From positions 1-64,000 of the forward strand of contig JAJDEU010000039.1 in NCBI GenBank assembly GCA_029259635.1: 64,000 bases of DNA. The letters are read 5' to 3'. The notes under the pieces were generated by a model that saw only the letters and a program-made list of their open reading frames with translations, did not search any database and was not told the DNA's origin. Both the position numbers and the translations under genes were made by a program. Below, in pieces: positions 23,415 to 31,568 of the stretch. Each line of letters begins with the position of its first letter. The first letter of the stretch is position 1. Origin of the DNA: Planctomycetota bacterium (GTDB taxonomy: Bacteria; Planctomycetota; UBA1135; GCA-002686595).

Positions 23415-25220
23415 CTAGCGAACTTCGAATTCGACGGTGTAGGGGTGGATATCGATCATGCGTTCGTTCATGCGGGAGACCATCTCTTCGGTGGCCCCGA
23501 CGAACTTCATGAAGTAGATCGGCTCCGCGCGACTGCGCAGACGAACGGCGAGCTTGTAGGTGCCCGGCTTCGTAAACGCGCTGGCCGGGATCTTGTAGTC
23601 CGCAGCCTTCATTCCGAGCGGCGGAATGCTGCGCTGCTCCATCCGCACGAAGGGCGGGTGATTCATCACCGTGTTCGGGTTAGCACCCGGACGAATGAAA
23701 GGAATCTGGTCCACATCGAAGTTGACCGGCAGGTACATCTCGCGGTCGGTGCCCTTGACGTTGGTCGTCAGGAACTTCGACTGCAGGTTGAAGAGCTGGT
23801 CGTCGTGCGGAAGCTTTCCGGTGAGGACGTCGTGCGAGTGCAGGTCCGCCATGTCGCCTTGGCTGTCCGTGTAGCCGGACTCCCAGACGTTGTTGCCGTC
23901 GGGATCGACGAGCGCGACATTCATCCAGATCTCGGGCTGAGCGCCCAGCGAACCGGAGGGGAGGTTGTGACCACTACAGGTATTGGTGAGCTCATAACGC
24001 AGAGCGAGCTCCCTACCGACCCCAGGCTTGTTCTCGAAGAACGGGCCGTCGAGATGGGAGCCGCGCTCCATGATCTCGCTGCGCCGCTCCATGTGATGAT
24101 CGAGAATCCCGAGGTTCTCCTTAACAGCACGGGCTGCGTCGCTGCGTCGCGAGCGATCCTTCCACGTTTCGGGGAAGTCCGGAGCTTCGATCTCGCCGGA
24201 AGCGAGCTTCTTCTCGAACTGGACGGTGCCCCAACCGGCTTCCCAGTCGAACGACATCCACTCTTTCATCGTCGCCAATTCCTTGGCGGCGGGATTGTGG
24301 GGGAAGATACCGGGGTGGACGATCGACGTGCCCGGTCCGACGAAGGAGTGATCGGTGTGCTTGGAGCCCGGCTTGACGGGAACCTGATTCACGATCGCGC
24401 GCGGTGCTTTGGAGTAGCCCGAAGGCAGCCCAGGCTCCGAGCTCATGTGGCAGTCTTGGCAGGAGATGTCGTCGCGGAAAGCCGGGGAGTCGCGGTACTG
24501 CTCCCAGACGACTTCGAGCTTGATACCGGGATGGACGGAGACTTGGTGGCAGGAAGCGCAGAACTCGGACTTCGCGAGGTAGTCGCTGCGCTTGGCCATC
24601 GAGTGCATCGGCGTGCCGTCGCCACCGGGCTCGGTGCTGACGCCGAAGTTCTCGTCGTCGGCCATACCGGAGATGTCGGGTCCGATCGAGCCGTAGATCG
24701 GCGCGAAGATCGAGCCTTCGAGCATCCGGCGCTCGCCGTTGACGCGGCCATAAAACTCATCGACTCGGTGGCAGACCACACAGGTGATGCCTTCGATCGA
24801 GGTTTCGTTGCGCTCCCAGATCGGCATCCAGCGCGACTCACCCAGAGTGGTACCCACCGGAATGTGGCAGCGCACGCAGAAGGCGCCGACCGTTCCGACG
24901 GCGAGCGTGTTGAGCGCTTGCTCGAACTTGTGGAACATCGGCGAGATCGCTGCGTTGGCGTGAGCCGACCCGCGCCACTCGTCATAGATGGCCTTGTGGC
25001 ATTCGGCGCACTCGGAAGCGCTGGGATAGCGCTCGGTGCTGAAGATGCTGTAGTGCGGGTCGCTCGCCAACTCGGTGGGCAATTCGACGGGTGCATCCGT
25101 CGGAGTTTCGAGTGGGTCGGAGGACGCCGAAGCGACGGAGGCCAAGAGGCCGAGACTTGCCAAGCTCGCTGCAAGGCGCAGGAGCCAGGTGCGCGAGCGT
25201 GTAGATGGATCGATGTTCAT
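23415..25220 (-). CDS. Pentaheme exported cytochrome c
   Basis: A 601-residue protein starting at 25220, preceded by GGAGGAG; the longer frame to 25532 is not coding-like. A signal ('LLRLAASLASLGLLASVASA') is followed by five CxxCH sites: CAECH, CVRCH, CVVCH, CASCH and CQDCH, all in the first 250 residues. The C-terminal 300 residues are beta-rich with 'TNTCSGHNLPSGSLGAQPEI' and 'VDPDGNNVWESGYTDSQGDM', a pattern seen in multiheme cytochromes of the cytochrome c554/hydroxylamine-oxidoreductase-like group. It is likely periplasmic or surface exposed and hands electrons to or from the barrel protein encoded just downstream. Confidence 0.85.
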   Translation of the reverse strand: MNIDPSTRSRTWLLRLAASLASLGLLASVASASSDPLETPTDAPVELPTELASDPHYSIFSTERYPSASECAECHKAIYDEWRGSAHANAAISPMFHKFEQALNTLAVGTVGAFCVRCHIPVGTTLGESRWMPIWERNETSIEGITCVVCHRVDEFYGRVNGERRMLEGSIFAPIYGSIGPDISGMADDENFGVSTEPGGDGTPMHSMAKRSDYLAKSEFCASCHQVSVHPGIKLEVVWEQYRDSPAFRDDISCQDCHMSSEPGLPSGYSKAPRAIVNQVPVKPGSKHTDHSFVGPGTSIVHPGIFPHNPAAKELATMKEWMSFDWEAGWGTVQFEKKLASGEIEAPDFPETWKDRSRRSDAARAVKENLGILDHHMERRSEIMERGSHLDGPFFENKPGVGRELALRYELTNTCSGHNLPSGSLGAQPEIWMNVALVDPDGNNVWESGYTDSQGDMADLHSHDVLTGKLPHDDQLFNLQSKFLTTNVKGTDREMYLPVNFDVDQIPFIRPGANPNTVMNHPPFVRMEQRSIPPLGMKAADYKIPASAFTKPGTYKLAVRLRSRAEPIYFMKFVGATEEMVSRMNERMIDIHPYTVEFEVR

Positions 25221-26040
25221 GTTGCGAACGCTCCTCCAAGAGGTTCTTGTGGGTCGGAGATCGAGGTCGAACGAGCGTGAGCGAGACTCAACACTCGGGA
25301 TCGCGCGGCGCGCGCACAGGTCCTTGGGAACAGGTGAGGAACGAAGCGATGCGGAGACGGCGCGCTGGCCTGGCTCTGCTGAGCGAGTTCCACGGGATTG
25401 TCGTGGAGAATCACCCCGCACGAGATCTCTCATCTGAGCGCGCTCTAGCGCCACGGCTGAGAATCTCGGTGCGGTATGGCCCCCCAACCATATTACTGGC
25501 GGGAGGCTACACTCAGACCCGCGATCCTTCAAGCTGAACCGGCTCGATTGGGATGGAGCGGCACTCCGCGCTTGGCTCTAGCCGCCCGTGGCAAATGTGA
25601 ATCACTCGATCAACGGCCGATTTTTGGCCGGGCAGGCACCGGAAAGGCTCGCCGAATCTAGGACCACCTAAATTCACGGCTGCGGGCATCGACTCGACCA
25701 AAAATGAGCGCCTTATCGAGCAATGCACTTCTACCACGGACAGCTAGCAGCCCGTGGCGAAATTCATTCGCTCCATAGGCGGCCGATTTTCGGCCAAGTC
25801 GGCACCCGAAAGCCTCACCGAATCTAAGGATTCGGCTTCTTGCTGCGGAGATCTGGCTGCGTGCACCAACCCGACCCCAAATTTGCTGCTTTTGGAGCAA
25901 AGCACTTTCACCACGGACAGCTAGGGGTGCAGGACCGCAACCGGCGTGGATAGAATGTCGCTGTATTTTTTGAGGGTGGGCATCCGTGAGCATCACGGGC
26001 TTCCATGGTTTGATAGAGGGCGATCGAGGAGATTTTCGAA
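25221..26040. other. 820-bp divergent intergenic region
   Basis: No gene is supported here. Frames on the minus strand exist but consist of repeated text that matches the duplicated element at 25578-25920. The region must hold the promoters of the pentaheme operon (minus) and of the FHA-reductase gene (plus); GAGGAG at 26026-26031 is the ribosome site of the latter. Apart from the duplication I see no RNA gene. Confidence 0.6.
25578..25920. repeat. Diverged tandem duplication with conserved hairpin
   Basis: Unit A (25578-25743) and unit B (25744-25920) are head-to-tail copies, with a third start at 25921. Both begin CTAGC-GCCCGTGGC, share 'GGCACC-GAAAG-CTC-CCGAATCTA' and end with CACCACGGACAG (CTACCACGGACAG in A). 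Each holds a small hairpin: CGGCC-GATTTTT-GGCCG in A and GGCCGA-TTT-TCGGCC in B. The sequence around has drifted while pairing is kept, which hints at selection on structure. It could be an RNA element, a regulator-binding array or an old duplication. Confidence 0.65.
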
Positions 26041-27729
26041 ATGGCGGTTGCTGGAAATAAGGTAGAGATCTTTCGTGCGGGCGTGCTCGTCCAGGAGCTG
26101 GCGCTTGCACCGAAGATGGTGATGGGCCGAAGTCCCGAGGCGGAGATTCACCTCGAAGACGCACAGATGTCCCGCGCCCACGCGGTGATCACGGAAGAGG
26201 ATGGGCGTTACTTCTTAACGGACCAGAGCACCAACGGTGTCGTGCTCAACGGTCAGCGCATCCCGAAAGGACATCCGGTGGAGTTGTTGACCGGTGCCGT
26301 CGCCGGAGTCGCGAGCTTCGAGCTGCAGTTCTCCATCGGGGAAGCGGTCTTGATGGAGACGCAACACATCGAGCTTGAACCGGCAAGTGCGCCCGCGGCT
26401 ACACCCGCTGCCGCACCCGCTGCCGCACCCGCTGCCGCACCTGCTGCAGCGCCCGCTGCCGCTGCGCCGGCCGCACCTGCTGTTGCTGCGAGTTCGGACG
26501 ATTCGCGCGCACTCGTGCTGGAAGAGTTCGACACGAACAATTTGTGGTGCAAGGGCGAGGTGACACTCGACGTCGTCGACGTCGTGTCTGAAACCTATGA
26601 CGTGAAGACCTTCCGCTTGGCTTCGCTAGACGGAACGCTGTTCTCCTATAAGCCCGGTCAATTCGTCACCGTTTCGGTGGAGATCGAAGGCAAGACGGTG
26701 AAGCGCTCTTACAGCATCTCCTCTTCTCCCTCGCGTCCGCATACCCTCGAGTTGACCATCAAGCGCTGTCCCGGCGGCCTGGTGTCGAATTGGGTGAACG
26801 ACAATCTAAAAGTCGGCGACAAGCTCAAGGTCAAAGGTCCGTCCGGCAAGTTCTCCTGCTTCAACTTCCCGGGGCAGAAGATGTTGCTCATCGGTGCGGG
26901 CAGCGGGTGCACGCCGATCATGGCGATGTCGCGTTGGTTGGTGGACACCGCAGCCGACGTGGACGCGGTCCTCTTGATCTCCGCGCGAACTCCGCGCGAC
27001 ATTATCTTTCGCAAAGAGCTCGAAGTGCTCGCCGCGCGCCACCCTCGCTTCAAGGTCTACATGACGGTAACCGGTGCCTGGGAGAGCACAGATATGTGGG
27101 CCGGTTTTCGGGGGCGTCTCAGCCAAGACATGATCCGGATGGTGGCGCCCGACTACATGGACCGAAACGTCTTCATGTGCGGCCCGAAGCCCTTCGGCGA
27201 CGGGGCGAAAGAGCACCTCAAGGAGATGGGCTTTCCGATGGAGAACCTGCATACCGAGAGCTTTGGCGGTGCGCCTCCGAAGAAAAAACCAGCGGCCAAA
27301 GGCGCGAAAGCCGCTGCTAAACCTGCTGCCAAACCCGCGGCTAAAGCAGCGGCCAAAGCAGCGAAGCCCGCTGCGGCTGCCGCTCCCGCCGCAGCGCCGG
27401 CCCCGACTCCCGCGCCGGTCGCCGCACCTTCGCCGGCGCCCGAACCCGCCGCAGCTTCGCCGGGTACCGGCTTCCAAGTTCAGTTCTCCACCTCGGACGT
27501 TACGGTTGCGTCGAACGGTGAAGAGATGATTCTCGACCTTGCGGACGACAACGGTGTCGAAATCGACAGCGCTTGTCGCGCGGGCTCGTGCATGTCCTGC
27601 AAGGTCAAACTCGTCTCCGGCGAGGTCGACATGGATGTCGATGCGGAACTCGATGACGAGGAACGCGCCGAAGGTTATATCTTGGCCTGCAGCTCAACCG
27701 CAAAGTCCGACATCGTCATCGAAGCTTGA
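26041..27729 (+). CDS. FHA - flavin reductase - [2Fe-2S] ferredoxin fusion
   Basis: A 562-residue cytosolic protein in four parts. Residues 5-100 are an FHA domain with the canonical 'MGRSPEAEI', 'SRAH' and 'TNGVVLNG' residues for phosphothreonine binding. An Ala-Pro linker follows (about 116-150). Residues 165-400 are a ferredoxin-NADP reductase module with FAD site 'RSYSISSSP', NAD(P) site 'LLIGAGSGCTPIMAMSR' and end motif 'VFMCGPKPF'. A Lys-Ala-Pro linker (about 405-470) leads to a plant-type ferredoxin with 'CRAGSCMSC' and a distal Cys in 'ILACSS'. The reductase-ferredoxin order is that of Hcr-type NADH oxidoreductases; the added FHA is unusual. It probably feeds electrons from NAD(P)H into the membrane system encoded downstream. 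Seventeen bases separate it from the next gene. Confidence 0.88.
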   Translation: MAVAGNKVEIFRAGVLVQELALAPKMVMGRSPEAEIHLEDAQMSRAHAVITEEDGRYFLTDQSTNGVVLNGQRIPKGHPVELLTGAVAGVASFELQFSIGEAVLMETQHIELEPASAPAATPAAAPAAAPAAAPAAAPAAAAPAAPAVAASSDDSRALVLEEFDTNNLWCKGEVTLDVVDVVSETYDVKTFRLASLDGTLFSYKPGQFVTVSVEIEGKTVKRSYSISSSPSRPHTLELTIKRCPGGLVSNWVNDNLKVGDKLKVKGPSGKFSCFNFPGQKMLLIGAGSGCTPIMAMSRWLVDTAADVDAVLLISARTPRDIIFRKELEVLAARHPRFKVYMTVTGAWESTDMWAGFRGRLSQDMIRMVAPDYMDRNVFMCGPKPFGDGAKEHLKEMGFPMENLHTESFGGAPPKKKPAAKGAKAAAKPAAKPAAKAAAKAAKPAAAAAPAAAPAPTPAPVAAPSPAPEPAAASPGTGFQVQFSTSDVTVASNGEEMILDLADDNGVEIDSACRAGSCMSCKVKLVSGEVDMDVDAELDDEERAEGYILACSSTAKSDIVIEA

Positions 27730-27745
27730 GGGATAGGAGTACACC

Positions 27746-29026
27746 GTGTCTATTTTGACCTTTGTTATTCGGGAGCCCGGCGGGGAACCCGAAAAGCGCG
27801 TTCCCGTTGAAGACGGCCTGACCGTCGGACGTCACCCCCAGTGCGGTTGTGTCTTGAACGATGGCACCGTGTCGGCGACGCACGCTCGCGTGGCGGTCTC
27901 CGCTGGCGGACTCGTGATCGAAGATCTGGGTGGAACGAACTCGACCCAAGTGAATGGCCAGCGATTGAGCAAGGGGCAGACCCACGCATTGACCGCGGGG
28001 CTCAAACTGGTGCTCGGCCAGACGACGATCGAAGTCGAAGGAAATGAGCCGGAGCCCGCTCCCGCTCCGCCGGACGTCGACGGCGATCAGACCCTCATCG
28101 CGAGCGAGCCCGTCGCGGTGGACCCCGATGCGACCGTGGTGGGGTCGGCACCTGCACCAGCAGCGGCACCTGCACCAGCAGCGGCACCCGCGCCAGCACC
28201 TGCTCCTGAACCTGCAGCGGCGCCGGCGCCGGCACCCGTCGCTCCGCAGGAGCCGGTGGTAGCTGCAGCGGTGCCCGAGAGTTCTCAGGTGGACGTACCC
28301 GAAGATGCGGCCGATCAAACGATGGGTACCCTCGTGTACGGCGCCGAAGATCTCGATCCGGATGATCCCAACCGGATCATTGCTCTGCGGGCTTCCCTCA
28401 CCAAGCTGCGTCCGCGCCTCGTCTTCGCGAATGAGGTCGATCGACGCGTCTTCCTCATCGAGGCGGCAGAGATCTCCATTGGCCGTAGTTCGGAGGTCGA
28501 GTGTCGGGTCGATCACCCGGCGGTTTCCTCCAAGCACGCGAGCATTTCGTTCGAGATGGCGAGCAACCGGTTCTTCGTCGAAGACCTCGGCGGTCGCAAC
28601 AAGACCTTGCTCAATGGAGAGCAACTAGCGCCGAATTCCAAGCGCGAGATCCTTCCCGAGTCTTCCATCGAGTTCGGACCGATTCGAACTCTGTTTGTCG
28701 TCAATGCCGATTCGCGCAACCGACCGATACCGGAAGAGCGCTATGAAGCCGCTCTGGAAGTTCTCACGCGCGACGCAAAGATCCAAGCGCACCAACGCGC
28801 GCAAGCGGTGGGGGATACAACTCTGGGAGAGCGTCACGTCGGCGAGAGCCTGCTCCTCACGGAAGTCGTCACCGTTGAGGATTGGCGCGAGGCTTTCCGC
28901 GAAGGCGAGATTCTGATTCGCACCGGGATGATGAAGACCGGTGGCGGACCCCCGAACCTCAAACTGATTCTCGGCATCGGCATCGGCGTGATCTTGCTGA
29001 TCATCGTCCTGGCCATCCTGCTCTAA
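27746..29026 (+). CDS. Double-FHA, tail-anchored membrane protein
   Basis: A 426-residue cytosolic protein held by one C-terminal helix (about 400-425, 'LILGIGIGVILLIIVLAILL'). FHA1 spans residues 1-95 ('TVGRHPQCGCVLNDG', 'SATHA', 'TNSTQVNG'), FHA2 about 228-325 ('SIGRSSEVECRVDH', 'SSKHA', 'RNKTLLNG'). Between them is an Ala-Pro linker with acidic threonine motifs 'DQTLIAS', 'DATVVGS' and 'DQTMGTLVYG', which look like FHA ligands once phosphorylated. It lies in an operon with the FHA-reductase fusion. The likely role is a membrane scaffold that gathers phosphothreonine-bearing partners; the kinase is not in the window. Confidence 0.85.
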   Translation: MSILTFVIREPGGEPEKRVPVEDGLTVGRHPQCGCVLNDGTVSATHARVAVSAGGLVIEDLGGTNSTQVNGQRLSKGQTHALTAGLKLVLGQTTIEVEGNEPEPAPAPPDVDGDQTLIASEPVAVDPDATVVGSAPAPAAAPAPAAAPAPAPAPEPAAAPAPAPVAPQEPVVAAAVPESSQVDVPEDAADQTMGTLVYGAEDLDPDDPNRIIALRASLTKLRPRLVFANEVDRRVFLIEAAEISIGRSSEVECRVDHPAVSSKHASISFEMASNRFFVEDLGGRNKTLLNGEQLAPNSKREILPESSIEFGPIRTLFVVNADSRNRPIPEERYEAALEVLTRDAKIQAHQRAQAVGDTTLGERHVGESLLLTEVVTVEDWREAFREGEILIRTGMMKTGGGPPNLKLILGIGIGVILLIIVLAILL

Positions 29027-29032
29027 ACAGGC

Positions 29033-29066
29033 GAAGCCTCCCTCCGCGATCGCGAAAGGAGGCTTC
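29033..29066. terminator. Bidirectional terminator hairpin
   Basis: GAAGCCTCC (29033-29041) pairs with GGAGGCTTC (29058-29066) in the gap between convergent genes; the loop contains the inner palindrome CGCGATCGCG. A 9-bp GC-rich stem supports termination in both directions. Confidence 0.7.
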
Positions 29067-29109
29067 GTCAAGGAACGCTCCGATTGTCCGGAGTGGATCT
29101 GGAGTGGAG

Positions 29110-31308
29110 CTACTCGGCGAAGCCGGGGAAACCCGTCAGGTTGTCGCCCACCGCTTTGCGAAGCTTCGTTGCCGTGAGCCCTTTCACGTAATAGGGCTCA
29201 TCTTCAAACTCGCTCGCTCGGCGAAACTGGTGTGTCTGAGACTGCCAGTGGCAATCCACACAGAACTGTTCATCGGGACCCTCCCGATTGAAGAAGCGGT
29301 TCTTCGGATCCCACTCCGGATATTCGTTTTGGTGAATGTGGAACTTGCGAACCGCTTTCACACTGCGCGCCGTCGGCACCGTCTTCATCAAGCGCTCTTG
29401 GGGGGGACTCATCTGGTGGCAATCCGTGCACGCACCGCCTCTGTCGTGGGTCTCGATGCCGAGCTTTCCTGCGACGCGCAACCGCTCGACCTGCACGGGA
29501 ACTCCGCGCTCCGGAATCGGGGAGTCGCGGTGACACTCGACGCAGGAGCCGACCTCCGCAAGCCGGATGCCCGCGGTCTGCTCGAAGTACTCCTCGTGAT
29601 TGTGGCACTGCGTGCAGTTCTGAATCTCTTCGGGCACTTGAACGGAGAAGGCACCACCGTCGGTCGGTTCGACGTGGCAGTGCAGGCAATCGAATCGCTC
29701 CCCGGTCTTCGGGTGTTTGCGTTTCAGGTGTTCGTTGTGGGAGAAGAACATGACCTCGCGCAGTCGGTCGTCCGGGAAGACGGTCTCGAACTGCTCGCCG
29801 TGGCATTTCGCACAGCTCTCGTCACTGAAGATCGAGCTCAGCTCGGCGTCCGGCTCATGAGCTTCCGCCGCTCGCTTCGATAGGCGCGCTAGGGATTCCC
29901 GCTCAATCTCGGAGTGGCAGTTCTTGCAGGTCTCCGCCGTGATCTCTCCGAGGTCGGAAGAGAGGTGGCTACTGTGGTCGAAAGGACGGCTGGTGAGCAT
30001 CGACGGGAGCTCGGGCACGACTGCTCGGTGGCACTCCGCGCAGGCTTGGTCGAGGGACTCGTTCGCGTTCGCGGTAATGAGAGCGTGCGAGTGAGGTCCG
30101 AACTGGAAGCCGACCGGACGGGGTCGCAAGACGAGCTTACGCGGCCGGTTGGTGGCCATGCCCCCCATGTCCGCGAGGGAGCCGCCTTGAATGGCGTGGC
30201 ATTGCGCGCACTCGTCCGTCTGGCCGTGCTTCTCGACTTTCCACTCCTGGTGTTCGTGGCAGGACACACAGCCGTCGTGGGTGTCGCCGTTCAGCGGGAA
30301 GACCGTCTCATCCAGGCGATAGTTGTCGAGCTGATCGTCGTACTTATGACAGGCGACGCATTGCTTTCCGGAGAGCTTTTCTTCGATGCGCATCGCCTTG
30401 GAGCCGAGGTGGTACTCGTGCCAAAAGGCCGCCGCCGTCTTGCTCGGGCGCCGATAGGTCTCGACTTCGTATTCGGCGGTGTGGCACTCGCTGCAGACTT
30501 TGGGGTTGAACTGATTCTCGCCCAAGTTGCGCGAGTCGCTCGTTGCGATATCGGTGTGACAACGCTGGCAACTCTGACCATCGGCCATCTGATCGGTCGA
30601 GAGGTGCTGGCTGTGCAGGAAGCGCGGCGGCGTGTCGCCTCGGTTTCTCTCGCGCTCCGCGAACATCTCGGTGAGACCCGTGTTGAACTCACTCATGTTC
30701 GGAATGGGGACCCCGTTTCGCTCGTGACAGCCCTTGCAGTCGTTGCCTCCGCCCGCCGGCACGGGCATGTACTTGGGGATCTCGGAGTCATCGTTGTCGG
30801 GTTCGTGGCACGTACTGCAGTTGAGCTTGTTGTGCCAAGCATGGCCGGGGAAGGCCTTGGCCGGGTCAATTCTGGACGTGCCCTGAATCTCGAAGGAGCC
30901 GAAGCCGTGGCAGTTGGCGCAGGCTTCTGTGGGCGCCGGCCAATCTGCTGGGTCCTCCGCGCTGAAGTCGTGGCAGCCGCGGCAGTCGCGCTTGACCTCG
31001 TCCTGCTTGAACAACCAGGATTCGGGGACGTGCTTGTGGTGCGAGAAGTCGATGGCGTCCGAGCGCGTTGAGCTGGGCGCCGCAAGGGGAGTCGACGCCA
31101 CTTCGCTCACTCCGGGATCGTTGTTGACCAGGCTGGAGCTGTTGACCAGGCTGGAGCTGGCGAGCAACCCTGCAAGTGCAACGACGAGAACGGTGAGTGC
31201 GGCGAGGGGAAACCGGAAGCGGCCAGGACACGGTCTATTCATGAAGGCTTTCCCCAACGGGCTCTCGGCTTGCTTTTTCGCGTTGGGCGCGAAGATCGGC
31301 ATCGTCAT
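29110..31308 (-). CDS. Seventeen-heme cytochrome c
   Basis: A 732-residue protein. ATG 31308 follows AGGAGAGG; the frame to 31593 extends into the next promoter and is not used. One N-terminal helix (about 35-52, 'LAALTVLVVALAGLLASSSL') is a signal or anchor. I count seventeen CxxCH motifs spread evenly, from CRGCH near residue 110 to CVDCH near 690, plus many extra His for second ligands ('FSHHKHVPESW', 'FLHSQHL', 'FDHSSHL', 'FSHNEHL'). The repeated 'F-x-H-x-x-H' motif is typical of cytochrome c3/c7-like modules. It would form a long periplasmic electron wire. It stands divergently from the cytochrome-b-like membrane gene, 260 bp away. Confidence 0.9.
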   Translation of the reverse strand: MTMPIFAPNAKKQAESPLGKAFMNRPCPGRFRFPLAALTVLVVALAGLLASSSLVNSSSLVNNDPGVSEVASTPLAAPSSTRSDAIDFSHHKHVPESWLFKQDEVKRDCRGCHDFSAEDPADWPAPTEACANCHGFGSFEIQGTSRIDPAKAFPGHAWHNKLNCSTCHEPDNDDSEIPKYMPVPAGGGNDCKGCHERNGVPIPNMSEFNTGLTEMFAERERNRGDTPPRFLHSQHLSTDQMADGQSCQRCHTDIATSDSRNLGENQFNPKVCSECHTAEYEVETYRRPSKTAAAFWHEYHLGSKAMRIEEKLSGKQCVACHKYDDQLDNYRLDETVFPLNGDTHDGCVSCHEHQEWKVEKHGQTDECAQCHAIQGGSLADMGGMATNRPRKLVLRPRPVGFQFGPHSHALITANANESLDQACAECHRAVVPELPSMLTSRPFDHSSHLSSDLGEITAETCKNCHSEIERESLARLSKRAAEAHEPDAELSSIFSDESCAKCHGEQFETVFPDDRLREVMFFSHNEHLKRKHPKTGERFDCLHCHVEPTDGGAFSVQVPEEIQNCTQCHNHEEYFEQTAGIRLAEVGSCVECHRDSPIPERGVPVQVERLRVAGKLGIETHDRGGACTDCHQMSPPQERLMKTVPTARSVKAVRKFHIHQNEYPEWDPKNRFFNREGPDEQFCVDCHWQSQTHQFRRASEFEDEPYYVKGLTATKLRKAVGDNLTGFPGFAE
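31123..31158. repeat. 18-bp perfect tandem repeat
   Basis: GTTGACCAGGCTGGAGCT occurs twice in a row (31123-31140 and 31141-31158). On the minus strand it encodes the duplicated 'SSLVN' segment right after the N-terminal helix of the 17-heme cytochrome, so it changes only the linker length. Confidence 0.9.
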
Positions 31309-31568
31309 TTTCGATTTATTCCTCTCCTGAAACACAATCGATGAAGCGCGGCCGCAAGTATAGGTGAAGCGCCTTTGGAATCGAAGCGCGAGTTCCGGAG
31401 CGTGGGGCGAGAGGGAGCGGAGGAGGCTCACTTTGCGAATGGGAACGGGATTTCCTCTCGGAGGATCGGGGGCTCGCTGGTTAAGATCTGAGCCGCTCGT
31501 TTTGAGGGAGAATCGAGCCTGAAGAGAAGGTCTCTCGAGCACTTCGCTCGGGGCTATTGCAACAGAGC

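Noticed and set aside
21920..23512. A 530-codon open frame on the plus strand opposite the outer-membrane barrel gene
   Set aside because: It is Arg/Val/Glu-rich text typical of the antisense of a high-GC gene; the minus-strand gene has a signal, barrel pattern and ribosome site.
23184..25280. A 698-codon open frame on the plus strand opposite the pentaheme cytochrome
   Set aside because: The minus strand has five CxxCH motifs, a signal peptide and a GGAGGAG site; the plus frame has no recognisable motif.
25658..26164. Minus-strand frame in the divergent intergenic region with repeated 'LAVRG-SALL' text
   Set aside because: The protein repeat only mirrors the DNA duplication at 25578-25920, and the frame overlaps the start of the FHA-reductase gene; more likely non-coding.
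26375..26480. Short GC-rich near-tandem repeats in the FHA-reductase gene as a possible CRISPR or minisatellite
   Set aside because: They are codon repeats for an Ala-Pro linker within an intact frame; units are short and have no spacers. No CRISPR array was seen in the window.
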